DNA of 64,000 nt from JBLMXQ01 sp050257855 (GTDB lineage: Bacteria > Acidobacteriota > Vicinamibacteria > Vicinamibacterales > CAVVIG01), in contig JBLMXQ010000139.1 in NCBI GenBank assembly GCA_050257855.1, positions 62,001-126,000 of the forward strand. Direction: 5' to 3'. The position numbers and the translations under genes were made by a program. Below the pieces are notes generated by a model. The model was not told the origin of the DNA and searched no databases. It saw only the letters and a list, made by a program, of their open reading frames with translations. Of this stretch, positions 28,800-38,335 are shown one piece after another (the first letter of the stretch is position 1; each line of letters starts with the position of its first letter).

Positions 28800-30185
28800 C
28801 TAGCCGTCGGTTTCCTGCGAGATGCGGTACTGCTCCAGCTTCTTGTACAGATTGCTGCGGGGCGTGTCGATGATCTCGGCGGTCTTGGAGATGTTCCAGC
28901 CGTTCTCGCGCAGCTTGGCGACCAGGTACGCGCGCTCGGCGCCGTCCTTGAACTCGCGCAGCGTCGCGGCCCGCGCCGGATCCGCGTCCCCGGCGACCGC
29001 GCCGCGCGCACCGCCGCCCGTGGACCGCACGACCTCCGGCAGATCGCCGACGTCGATCGTGTCGCCCCCGCTCATGATCAGCATGCGCTCGACCGTGTTG
29101 CGCAGCTCGCGGACGTTCCCCTTCCAGCGGTACCGCTGCAGCGCGTCGAGCGCCGCCTGCGTGATGCGCTTCGGCCGCACGTTGTTCTCGCGGCTGAAGT
29201 AGTCCATATAGTGGCGCACGAGCAGCGGGATGTCCCCGGCGCGTTCGCGCAGCGGCGGGACGAAGATCGGGATGACCGCGAGCCGGAAGTACAGGTCCTC
29301 GCGGAACCGGCCCTTCTCGATCTCCTCCTCGAGGTTCTTGTTCGTCGCGGCGATCACGCGGACGTCCACCTTGATCGTCCGCGCGGATCCGAGGCGCTCG
29401 ACTTCGCCTTCCTGCAGCACGCGCAGGACCTTCGCCTGCGTCTTCGGGCTCATGTCGCCCACTTCGTCGAGGAAGATCGTCCCGCGATCGGCCTGCTCGA
29501 ACTTCCCCACCTGCTTCTCGGTGGCGCCGGTAAAGGACCCCTTCTCGTGACCGAACAGCTCGCTCTCGATCAGCTCCTCGGGAATGGCCGCGCAGTTGAC
29601 CTGCACGAACCGCTCCCGCGCGCGCAGGCTGTTGCGATGAATGGTCCGCGCCACGAGCTCCTTGCCGACGCCGCTCTCGCCGTGGATCAGGACGGTCGCG
29701 TTGGTCGGGGCCGCGCGGACGATGTCCGCCGTCACCTGCCGCAGGCCCGCGCTCTCGCCGATCATCTGATGCCGGATCTCGACCGCCTTCTTCAAAGTGC
29801 GGTTCTCGTCGCGCAGCCGCAGGTGGTCGAGCGCGTTGCGCAGGCTGACGAGCACGCGCTCGGTGGCAAACGGCTTCTCGATGAAGTCGAAGGCGCCTTT
29901 CTTCGTCGCCTCAACGGCCGTGCTGATCGTCCCGTGCCCGGAGATCACGACGATCGGCAGCGCGTCGTTCATCGCCCGCAGCCGATCCAGCACCTCGAGG
30001 CCGTCCATCCCGGGCATCTTGACGTCGAGGAGAACCAGATCCGGCACGTCGCGCTCGGCGATGGTGAGCCCGTCCTGGCCGGTGGCGGCCGTCAGGCACT
30101 CGTACCCCTCGTACTCGAGCGTCATCCGCAGCGAGTCGCGGATCGCGGCCTCGTCGTCGATGACCAGGATGCGTGGCTTGGGCAT
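28800..30185 (-). CDS. NtrC-family sigma-54 response regulator
   Basis: Two-component response regulator of 461 residues. The receiver domain has D10/D11, phosphoacceptor D54 and K104; the AAA+ domain has Walker A GESGVGKE (169-176), a functional sigma-54 loop GSFTGA (216-221) and Walker B (about 235-241); the C-terminal Fis-type HTH is AERAYLVAKLRENGWNISKT onward. Overall it resembles NtrX/AtoC. No histidine kinase gene is in the window. A REP-like palindrome separates it from degP. In contrast to the regulator at 24-25.5 kb, the sigma-54 contact is intact. Confidence 0.93.
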   Translation of the reverse strand: MPKPRILVIDDEAAIRDSLRMTLEYEGYECLTAATGQDGLTIAERDVPDLVLLDVKMPGMDGLEVLDRLRAMNDALPIVVISGHGTISTAVEATKKGAFDFIEKPFATERVLVSLRNALDHLRLRDENRTLKKAVEIRHQMIGESAGLRQVTADIVRAAPTNATVLIHGESGVGKELVARTIHRNSLRARERFVQVNCAAIPEELIESELFGHEKGSFTGATEKQVGKFEQADRGTIFLDEVGDMSPKTQAKVLRVLQEGEVERLGSARTIKVDVRVIAATNKNLEEEIEKGRFREDLYFRLAVIPIFVPPLRERAGDIPLLVRHYMDYFSRENNVRPKRITQAALDALQRYRWKGNVRELRNTVERMLIMSGGDTIDVGDLPEVVRSTGGGARGAVAGDADPARAATLREFKDGAERAYLVAKLRENGWNISKTAEIIDTPRSNLYKKLEQYRISQETDG

Positions 30186-30197
30186 GCGCGCGGGGAG

Positions 30198-30229
30198 GGT
30201 TCGGGACGGCCTGAAAGGCGTCCCCTACC
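30198..30229. repeat. REP-like palindrome at the degP stop codon
   Basis: GGTTCGGGACGGCCTGAA followed by AGGCGTCCCCTACC forms a slightly imperfect copy of the GGGACGGCC-TGAA-GGCCGTCCC element. The degP stop codon (30227-30225) lies inside it, so the element occupies exactly the degP to response-regulator junction. It may stabilise or end the degP message. Confidence 0.7.
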
Positions 30230-31745
30230 GATCCTCGACCCGGATCGTCTTCAGCTGGCGCTGATCGAGATCGGGCGAATAGACGAAGAGCGTCAGCACG
30301 TCGCCGGGATGCGCGGCCTGCGCGATGCGGCGGAATTCGGCAGCCGACGGCACCGGCTGGCGGTTGATCTCGAGCAGTACGGTGCCCCGGTCGATCTCCG
30401 CGTCGTAGGCCGAGCTGAGCGGCTCGACGCGCGCCACGAGGACCCCTCTCAGGCCTCGCGGCAGTTCGAGACGGTCCGCCGTCACGCGATCGATATCGCG
30501 CACGGTGAGGCCGAGCAGGACGTCGCTGTTCGCCTTCCGGTCCGGCGGCGGCGCCGCCGGCGGCCCATCGTCGCTGCTGTCGTCGCGCTCCGGGCGCTCG
30601 GCGAGCTTCACGGTCAGCGTCTCCTGGTGGCCATCGCGGACCAGCCGCAGGTGCGCGGCCGAGCCCGGCGGCCGCGCCGAGATGCTCCGGATCAGCTCGT
30701 CGTCGTTCCGCACCGGGTCGTCGTCGAGCGCGACGATCACGTCGTAGGGCTGGAGTCCCGCGCGTTCGGCCGGCGAGCCCTCTGTGATGTCCTGAACGAG
30801 TGCGCCGTGCTCGACCGGCAGCTTCAGCGACTGCTGCAGATCGGGATCGACGTCGCGGAGCGTGACGCCCATGTAGCCGCGCGACACACGGCCGTGCGCG
30901 CGCAGCTGCGGCAGGATGGCCGTGGCGCCGTTGATCGGCACTGCGAAGCCGATGTTGCTCGCGCGCGAGCTGATGGCCGCGTTGATGCCGATCACCTCGC
31001 CGTGCGTGTTGATGAGCGGCCCGCCACTGTTGCCGAAGTTGATGGCAGCGTCGGTCTGGATGTAGTCGTCCAGGCTGGCGTCGAAGAGCTTGCGGCCCAG
31101 ATAGCTGACCACGCCGACCGTGACGGTGTGCTCATATCCCAGCGGATTGCCGATCGCGCACACCCATTCGCCCGTGCGCAGCGTCGAGGAATCGCCGAGC
31201 GGCGCCACCGGCAGCCCGCGCTGGCCATCCACCTTGATCAGCGCGACGTCGGTGTCCGGATCCGCGCCGATGACCCGCGCGCGCAGGTTGCGGCCGTCCG
31301 ACAGCTTGACGGTGATCCGTTCCGCGTGCTCGATGACGTGGTTGTTGGTCAGGATGCTGCCGTCCGAGTCGATGATGAAGCCGGTTCCGGTCCCGCGCCG
31401 CGGGGCGTCGCGGTCCCTGCCCTGGTTGAAGTTGAACGGCCCGTCGAACAGGTCGGGCGGATCCGGCGCGCCGGTCCGGCCGTGCCGGCGGCGCGGCTCG
31501 CGCCCGCGCGTGGTCGCCTCGATGTTCACCACGGCCGGGTTGACGTGCTCGACCACGTCCGCGAAGTTGACAAGAGGGCCGGCGGTGGCGCCGGATACCG
31601 CCGGCGCGACGAGCCGCACGACCGGCGTCGCGGCCACTCCGGTGGCGACGCCCGAACGCGCACCGCCGCCGGCGACCATCGCGCCGACCATGAACGCCAC
31701 GACTGCCGTGAGCGCGATGCTGACCTGCGTGAACCGGCGGGACAT
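30225..31745 (-). CDS. degP: HtrA/DegP-type serine protease with two PDZ domains
   Basis: Periplasmic quality-control protease and chaperone. The 506-residue product has an uncleaved or cleaved hydrophobic N-terminus (about 9-27), a trypsin-like domain with catalytic triad H136 (TNNHVIE), D166 (DTDVALIK) and S240 (NFGNSGGPL), and two PDZ domains (about 280-370 and 405-495). Start ATG at 31745 overlaps the ligA stop (TGATG) with GAGG 6 bases upstream. Which paralogue (DegP, DegQ, DegS) it corresponds to is not determinable here. The stop codon sits within a REP-like palindrome. Confidence 0.92.
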   Translation of the reverse strand: MSRRFTQVSIALTAVVAFMVGAMVAGGGARSGVATGVAATPVVRLVAPAVSGATAGPLVNFADVVEHVNPAVVNIEATTRGREPRRRHGRTGAPDPPDLFDGPFNFNQGRDRDAPRRGTGTGFIIDSDGSILTNNHVIEHAERITVKLSDGRNLRARVIGADPDTDVALIKVDGQRGLPVAPLGDSSTLRTGEWVCAIGNPLGYEHTVTVGVVSYLGRKLFDASLDDYIQTDAAINFGNSGGPLINTHGEVIGINAAISSRASNIGFAVPINGATAILPQLRAHGRVSRGYMGVTLRDVDPDLQQSLKLPVEHGALVQDITEGSPAERAGLQPYDVIVALDDDPVRNDDELIRSISARPPGSAAHLRLVRDGHQETLTVKLAERPERDDSSDDGPPAAPPPDRKANSDVLLGLTVRDIDRVTADRLELPRGLRGVLVARVEPLSSAYDAEIDRGTVLLEINRQPVPSAAEFRRIAQAAHPGDVLTLFVYSPDLDQRQLKTIRVEDR

Positions 31746-33901
31746 CACGTCCTCATTATAAGCGCCCGAAAAGCGTCCTCATCCAGCACTTCCACTCCAA
31801 GCTGACGGGCCTTTTCGAGCTTGCTGCCGGCGTCGGCGCCGGCCACGACACAGCTCGTCCTGCGGCTGACCGACCCGGAGACCCGCGCGCCGAGCCGCTC
31901 CAGCGCCTCCGTCGCCTCCTCCCGGGTCATCGTGGCGAGCGTTCCGGTCAGGACGAAGACCTTGCCCGCCAGCGGACCCGGCCGCGCCGCCGGCTCGGGC
32001 GCCCGGCTCTCCATGTTCACGCCGGCGTCGCGGAGACGGCGGATGAGCTCCCGGTTGCGCGGTTCGTCTGCGAACATCCGGACCGAGGCGGCCACCACCG
32101 GCCCGATTTCGGCCACCGCTTGCAGCGCCTCGGCCGGGGCGTCCAGGATTCGATCCATCGTGCGAAACGCCCGCGCGAGCGTCGCCGCCGCCTTCTCCCC
32201 GACGTGACGGATCCCGAGCGCGTACAGCAGCCGCGCGAGGTCGTTGTCCCTGCTGCGCCCGATTTCGGCAACGACGTTCAGGCCGACCTTGCCAAGCTTG
32301 CGCGGCCGCGCCCGGTCCGACCTGGGCTCCCGCGGGGTGACGACCAGGTTCTCGAGCTGCGAGGCATCGAGGCGATAGATGTCCGCGAAGTCGTGGACCA
32401 GGCCGCGCTCGAGGAGCTGGTCGATGAGCGATGCGCCAAGTCCCTCGATGTTCATCGCCGACCGCGACGCGAAGTGCTCCAGACCGCGTCGAATCTTCGC
32501 CGGGCACGATTCGTTCGGACACCGCCAGACGACTTCTTCCTCGTCGCGCCTGAGAAGGCTCCCGCATTCCGGACACGATTCCGGCATCCGCCAGGGCGCG
32601 CTGCCCTCAGGGTGCGGGAGGATCGCCATGACCACCTTCGGGATCACGTCGCCGCCCTTCTCGATGAGGACGCGATCACCTTCGCGCAGGTCCTTCCGGG
32701 CGATGTCTTCCGCGTTGTGGAGCGTCGCCAGAGAGATGGTCGAGCCGGCGAGCCGCACCGGCTCGAGGACCGCGTACGGCGTCACCGCGCCCGTGCGGCC
32801 GACGTTCACCTCGATGGCCCTCAGCGTCGTGGTCGCCTGCTGCGCGGGAAACTTGAACGCGGTGGCCCACCGGGGGAACTTGGCGGTCGCGCCGAGGCGC
32901 GCCCGCAGATCGAGGTCGTCCACCTTGATCACCACGCCGTCGGTATCGAAGTCGAGCGTCTGGCGGCGATCGGCCCACTCGCGGCAGAAGCCCAGGACGC
33001 CTTCGATGCCGTCGCAGCGCCGCCAGTGCGGCTCGACCGGCAGGCCCCAGGCGGCGAGCGCGGTCAGCGTCTCGGCGTGAGTCGCGGGGTTCGGGACGAC
33101 CTGAGGGTTCGGGACGGCCTGAAGGTTCGGGACGGCCTGAAGGTTCGGGACGGCCTGAAGGCCGTCCCCTACCGGGATCAGCTGATACATGAAGGCGCTC
33201 AGGCCACGCTTGGCCACGAGCGCCGGATCGAGATTGCGCATCGTCCCGGCGGCGGCGTTGCGCGGGTTCGCGAACGGCGGCTCGCCGGCATCCTCGCGCT
33301 CCCGATTCATCCGATCGAAGGAGGCGCGCGGCAGATAGACCTCCCCGCGGACCTCGACGCGCGGCGGCGGCCCGCCACGCCATCCGCCGGAGCCGCCCGG
33401 TGTCTTCGGCCGCCGCAGCGAGAGCGGGATCGCGCGGATGGTCCGGACGTTCGCGGTGACGTCTTCCCCGCGCACCCCGTCACCGCGGGTCGCGCCGCGC
33501 ACGAGCCGGCCGTTCTCGTAAGTGAGCGCGATGCTGAGGCCGTCGATCTTCAGCTCCGCCACGTAGCCGACCGGCGCGTCCCCGGCACCGCTCCCCTTGC
33601 GCACGCGCTCGTCGAAGGCGCGCAGTTCGTCCTCGTTGTACGTGTTGTCGAGGCTGAGCATCGGCTGCGCGTGCTCGACGGTCGCGAAGCCTTCGACCGG
33701 CCGTCCGGCTACCCGCTGCGTCGGCGAGTCGGGGGTGACGAGCTCGGGGTGCTCCGCCTCGAGCCGCTCGAGCTCGTGCAGCAGCCGGTCGAACTCTTCG
33801 TCGGCGATCACGGGATTGTTGTAGACGTAGTACTGCTCCTCGTGATGGCGGATCGCCTCGCGCAGCTCGTCCATGCGGCGAATCAGATCGGCTTTCGGCA
33901 T
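31745..33901 (-). CDS. ligA: NAD-dependent DNA ligase LigA with in-frame repeat
   Basis: Seals nicks in DNA using NAD, essential for replication. The 718-residue product has domain Ia, the nucleotidyltransferase domain with adenylated lysine K118 in ELKIDGL, an OB fold, a four-cysteine zinc finger (CPECG ... CPNESCPAK), helix-hairpin-helix repeats and a C-terminal BRCT domain. Two insertions are unusual: a Gly/Pro-rich loop at about 165-180, and about 28 residues of LQAVPN repeats at 244-272 encoded by an in-frame repeat array. Start ATG at 33901. It follows the macro-domain gene by 16 bases and overlaps degP by one base. Confidence 0.96.
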   Translation of the reverse strand: MPKADLIRRMDELREAIRHHEEQYYVYNNPVIADEEFDRLLHELERLEAEHPELVTPDSPTQRVAGRPVEGFATVEHAQPMLSLDNTYNEDELRAFDERVRKGSGAGDAPVGYVAELKIDGLSIALTYENGRLVRGATRGDGVRGEDVTANVRTIRAIPLSLRRPKTPGGSGGWRGGPPPRVEVRGEVYLPRASFDRMNREREDAGEPPFANPRNAAAGTMRNLDPALVAKRGLSAFMYQLIPVGDGLQAVPNLQAVPNLQAVPNPQVVPNPATHAETLTALAAWGLPVEPHWRRCDGIEGVLGFCREWADRRQTLDFDTDGVVIKVDDLDLRARLGATAKFPRWATAFKFPAQQATTTLRAIEVNVGRTGAVTPYAVLEPVRLAGSTISLATLHNAEDIARKDLREGDRVLIEKGGDVIPKVVMAILPHPEGSAPWRMPESCPECGSLLRRDEEEVVWRCPNESCPAKIRRGLEHFASRSAMNIEGLGASLIDQLLERGLVHDFADIYRLDASQLENLVVTPREPRSDRARPRKLGKVGLNVVAEIGRSRDNDLARLLYALGIRHVGEKAAATLARAFRTMDRILDAPAEALQAVAEIGPVVAASVRMFADEPRNRELIRRLRDAGVNMESRAPEPAARPGPLAGKVFVLTGTLATMTREEATEALERLGARVSGSVSRRTSCVVAGADAGSKLEKARQLGVEVLDEDAFRALIMRT
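33088..33173. repeat. Four 18-base repeats plus palindrome inside ligA
   Basis: GGTTCGGGACGGCCTGAA is repeated head to tail at 33088 (one variant), 33106, 33124 and 33142, ending in GGCCGTCCCCTACC at 33160. The last unit and tail form the palindrome GGGACGGCC-TGAA-GGCCGTCCC (33147-33168). Since 18 is divisible by 3 the ligA frame stays open and the array is translated as LQAVPN units. Confidence 0.9.
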
Positions 33902-33917
33902 CGGTGTGCCTGGCGCG

Positions 33918-34475
33918 TCAGCTCGGGCGACGCGGCGGGCCTTCGACCGGCGCGCCGAGCAGCGACCCGGCCGCTTCGGCGAACGCGCGATACGCGGGCT
34001 GCCCGAACGTCACCAACCGGACGGTCCGCAGCGATCGGGCGCGGTGCGCCCGCACCGCTCCAATCATGAGGCGCGCGCACTCGGCCACCGGAAAGCCGCC
34101 GACGCCGGTCCCGAACGCCGGCAGCGCGATCGAGGAGAACCCATGGGCTTCGGCCAGCGCGAGCGCGTTGCCGGTCGCCGTGCCGATGAGCTCGGCGGAC
34201 GTCTGGAGATCCTGCCCCATGACGGCGGCGTGAATCACGTGGCGCGCCGGCAGCCGGCCGCCGCCCGTGATGACGCATTCGCCCGGCTCGACGGGGCCCT
34301 GCGCCATCGCCTCCCTCTCGATCTCCCGGCCGCCGCGGGCCTTGAGGGCGCCGGCGACGCCGCCTCCCATCCAGAAATGGTCGTTCGCCGCGTTGACGAC
34401 GGCGTCGACGTCTTCGGCGGCGATGTCGCCTTCAGCGATCTCGAGAACGAACGGGGACAGATCGAACCGAAGCAT
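33918..34475 (-). CDS. Macro domain protein (ADP-ribose binding or hydrolase)
   Basis: A 185-residue stand-alone macro domain. The substrate motifs are visible: NAANDHFWMGGGVAGAL (about 28-44) with the loop that grips ADP-ribose, and PAFGTGVGGFP (about 119-129). Such proteins remove ADP-ribose from proteins or nucleic acid ends or deacetylate O-acetyl-ADP-ribose. It lies 16 bases upstream of ligA and 27 bases downstream of the polyprenyl synthase gene on the same strand. Linkage with an NAD-consuming ligase may be meaningful but is unproven. Confidence 0.88.
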   Translation of the reverse strand: MLRFDLSPFVLEIAEGDIAAEDVDAVVNAANDHFWMGGGVAGALKARGGREIEREAMAQGPVEPGECVITGGGRLPARHVIHAAVMGQDLQTSAELIGTATGNALALAEAHGFSSIALPAFGTGVGGFPVAECARLMIGAVRAHRARSLRTVRLVTFGQPAYRAFAEAAGSLLGAPVEGPPRRPS

Positions 34476-34502
34476 TGATGGCGGCAGCGCCGCTCCCGGA
34501 CC

Positions 34503-35495
<993 letters not shown>

Positions 35496-35597
35496 AGCGG
35501 CTCAGGTTAAATTCCGGTCCATCTGACCACAAGTTGCCGAGGGTGTCAACGCGCGAAGCACACCTAACCCGATGCAGAAGGCCGCTTTAGAGTGCGG

Positions 35598-36383
35598 TCA
35601 CGGCCGGAACAACGCATGGAAGTTCGCGCGCGTCGCAGCGGCCAGATCCGCCTCCGGGACACCGTGCAGCCGCGCGAGCGCGGCGACGACGCGCGCGACG
35701 TAAGCCGGTTCGTTGCGTCGGCCCCGGTGCGGCACGGGCGCGAGAAACGGGCTGTCGGTCTCGGTCAACAGCCGGCCGATCGGCACGGCGCGGATGGTCC
35801 CGCGCAGCTCCTCCGCCTTCGGGAACGTGATGATGCCGGCCAGCGAGATATGGAGCCCGAGCGCCAGGCCGGCTGCCGCGAGCGGCGGTCCTCCCGTGAA
35901 GCAGTGCAGCACGCCGCGCAGCGACCGCTGGCCCGCGCCTTCTTCCCGGAGAATCGCCAGCGTGTCCTCGTCGGCCTCGCGCGTGTGAATGACGACCGGC
36001 AGATCCAGCTCGCGCGCCAGACGCACCTGGGCGCGGAAGACGGCCTGCTGCACCTCGCGCGGCGAGTAGTCGTAGTGGTAGTCGAGGCCGATCTCCCCGA
36101 CGGCGCGCGCGCCCGGCGTCACCGCAATCTGCGACCGGACGAGCTCGGCCGCCCGCTCCGGACGGTCGGCGAATGCGTGCGCCGCGTGTGGATGGACCCC
36201 GATCGAGAAGCGAACCTCGGGCCACCGCGCCTCGACCAGACGCGCCTGCGCCCCTTCCTTCTCGTCTCCCGCCGCGAGAATCACGAGCGCGCGCTCGAGA
36301 CCCGCCTCGCGCGCGCGATCGACGACGGCGTCGAGATCGGCGGCGAAGACCTCGTCCGCAAGATGACAGTGCGAATCGATCAC
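35598..36383 (-). CDS. tatD: TatD family metal-dependent DNase
   Basis: TIM-barrel hydrolase of 261 residues; characterised members are 3'-5' exonucleases on single-stranded DNA or D-aminoacyl-tRNA deacylases. Metal ligands are in place: DSHCHLAD (3-10), GEIGLDYHYD, HTREADEDT, LHCFTGG and TETDSPFLAP. The GTG start at 36383 shares a base with the metG stop (TAGTG), the widely conserved metG-tatD arrangement. Confidence 0.94.
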   Translation of the reverse strand: MIDSHCHLADEVFAADLDAVVDRAREAGLERALVILAAGDEKEGAQARLVEARWPEVRFSIGVHPHAAHAFADRPERAAELVRSQIAVTPGARAVGEIGLDYHYDYSPREVQQAVFRAQVRLARELDLPVVIHTREADEDTLAILREEGAGQRSLRGVLHCFTGGPPLAAAGLALGLHISLAGIITFPKAEELRGTIRAVPIGRLLTETDSPFLAPVPHRGRRNEPAYVARVVAALARLHGVPEADLAAATRANFHALFRP

Positions 36384-38335
36384 TAGCGGACCCGGGAGCC
36401 AGGCGGCGGCGGAGGATCGTCGAAGGTCACGATCGTCGGCTTCCCGCCTTCGGGGCTCGCGGCCAGCACCATGCCGTTCGACTCGATGCCCATCAGCTTC
36501 GCCGGTTTCAGGTTGAAGACGATGGCAATGGTGCGGCCCACCAGCGCCTCCGGTTCGTAGGCCTCGGCGATGCCGGCAACGATGGTGCGATGCTCGGTGC
36601 CGACATCGATCTGCAGTTTCACGAGCTTGTTCGATTTCGGTACGCGTTCGGCCGCGAGCACCTTCGCGACGCGGAGCTCGACCTTCATGAAGTCGTCTAT
36701 CGAGATCCGCTCCGCGGGTGCCGGGGTGCCCGGTGGCTGGGTGACTGGTGCCTGGGTGACTGGTGCCTGCGTGCCCGGTGCCTGAGTGCCTCGTGCTTCG
36801 TCGCTCACGCGCGTCTCCTTACGATCGTGTTCCGTCCGAGGCCAGAGCGGCCCTTCCTGGAGGAGCTGCCGCTCGCCCGTGTTGCGCCACGCGCCGTCGC
36901 GATCGAGGCGCGGCGTGCCGTCGCCGCCGACGCGGCGCAGAATTTCCGCGCAGGAGTCCGGCATCACGGGCAGCAGCAGCGTCGCCGCGAGCCGGATCGC
37001 CTCCGCGGCGTCGTAGAGCACCTGCGTCAGGCGGTCGGCGTCGGCCGGATTCTTCGCGAGCGCCCACGGCGCGGTCTCGGCGATGAACTCGTTGGTCGCA
37101 TCCACAATCCGGAACGCCGCCGCCGCGCCCTCGTGAATCAGGAACCGGTCCATCGCACGGCGATACTGCTCGGCCGCATCGGCCGCGACGCGCATCAGCC
37201 CGTCCGAGGCGGCGCCGGCCGGCGCCAGCCGGCCCTGACGGTACCGCCCCGCCATCGCGGAGACGCGGCTCACGAGGTTGCCGAGGTTGTTCGCGAGGTC
37301 CGCGTTGTAGCGCTCCTCGAACCGCCCCCAGTCGAAGTCGCCGTCGCCGCCGAACGGGATCTCCTTGACGAGGTAGAGGCGCAGCGGATCCACGCCGAGC
37401 CGAGCGGCCGCATCGACGGGATCGACGATCGTGCCGAGCGACTTGCTCATGCGCTGGCCGCCGATCGTCATGAAGCCGTGGCCGAACACGCGGCGCGGCA
37501 GCGGCAACCGCGCGCTCATCAGCATCGCGGGCCAGATGACGGCGTGGAACCGGGTGATGTCCTTGCCGATGACGTGCAGGTCCGCGGGCCACCACTTCTC
37601 GAACAGCGCGTCGTCGGTCCCGAGGCCGACCGCCGACGCGTAGTTGATGAGCGCGTCGAACCAGACATACACGACGCTCGACGGGTCGAAGGAAAGCGGA
37701 ATCCCCCAGGACTGCCCCGCGCGGCTCACCGAGATGTCCTCGAGGCCGCCTTCGATCAGCCGCAGGATCTCGTTGCGCCGCACGTCGGGCTGCAGGAACT
37801 CGGGATGGTCGTCGAAGTGCCGCTGCAGCGCGTCCTGATACTTCGAGAGCCGGAAGAAATGGTTCTTCTCGCGGATCCACTGCGGCAGGTTCGCCGGGTG
37901 CAGCGGACACCGTCCGTCGACGAGATCCTTTTCCTGTTTGAACGCCTCGCAGCCGACGCAGTACCAGCCTTCGTAGACGCCCTCGTAGATGTCGCCGGCC
38001 TCGTGAATCCGCCGGACGATCTCCGTGACGCCCGCCTTGTGGCGCGGCTCGGTCGTGCGGATGAAATCGTCGAACGACACGCCGAGACGACGCCAGGTCG
38101 TCGTGAACACCTGCTCCATCTCGTCGCAGTACTTCAGCGGGTCCTGTCCCTGCTCGGACGCGCTCTTGTACACGTTCTGCGAGTGCTCGTCGTTGCCCAT
38201 CAGGAACCGCGTGTCGAGGCCGCACAGGCGCTTGTACCGCGCGATCACGTCGGCGGCGATCTTCTCGTACGCCGTCCCGAGATGCGGCCGGCTGTTGACG
38301 TAGTCGATGGCGGTGGTCAGGTAGAAGCGGCTCAC
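36383..38335 (-). CDS. metG: Methionyl-tRNA synthetase with C-terminal tRNA-binding domain
   Basis: Charges tRNA-Met. The 650-residue product has the class I HIGH-type signature as PHLGT near the N-terminus, a zinc knuckle (CVGCEAF ... CPLH), KMSKS as RMSKS, an anticodon-binding helical domain, and an Arc1p-like OB tRNA-binding domain at about 541-650. The two parts are joined by a 29-residue linker of TQAP(G/V) repeats, encoded by a 15-base tandem array. Start GTG at 38335 overlaps the larC stop (GTGA). Confidence 0.96.
   Translation of the reverse strand: MSRFYLTTAIDYVNSRPHLGTAYEKIAADVIARYKRLCGLDTRFLMGNDEHSQNVYKSASEQGQDPLKYCDEMEQVFTTTWRRLGVSFDDFIRTTEPRHKAGVTEIVRRIHEAGDIYEGVYEGWYCVGCEAFKQEKDLVDGRCPLHPANLPQWIREKNHFFRLSKYQDALQRHFDDHPEFLQPDVRRNEILRLIEGGLEDISVSRAGQSWGIPLSFDPSSVVYVWFDALINYASAVGLGTDDALFEKWWPADLHVIGKDITRFHAVIWPAMLMSARLPLPRRVFGHGFMTIGGQRMSKSLGTIVDPVDAAARLGVDPLRLYLVKEIPFGGDGDFDWGRFEERYNADLANNLGNLVSRVSAMAGRYRQGRLAPAGAASDGLMRVAADAAEQYRRAMDRFLIHEGAAAAFRIVDATNEFIAETAPWALAKNPADADRLTQVLYDAAEAIRLAATLLLPVMPDSCAEILRRVGGDGTPRLDRDGAWRNTGERQLLQEGPLWPRTEHDRKETRVSDEARGTQAPGTQAPVTQAPVTQPPGTPAPAERISIDDFMKVELRVAKVLAAERVPKSNKLVKLQIDVGTEHRTIVAGIAEAYEPEALVGRTIAIVFNLKPAKLMGIESNGMVLAASPEGGKPTIVTFDDPPPPPGSRVR
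36717..36791. repeat. Five 15-base tandem repeats inside metG
   Basis: GGTGCCTGGGTGACT and variants follow one another at 36717, 36732, 36747, 36762 and 36777. The 15-base unit keeps the reading frame and encodes the Thr-Gln-Ala-Pro-rich linker before the tRNA-binding domain. Confidence 0.85.

Noticed and set aside
33918..34475. DarT/DarG toxin-antitoxin pair
   Set aside because: The macro domain is alone; no DarT-like ADP-ribosyltransferase gene is adjacent.
35496..35597. tRNA or small RNA in the gap between tatD and the polyprenyl synthase gene
   Set aside because: No cloverleaf arms, T-loop or CCA end can be drawn; only a 4-5 base hairpin is present.
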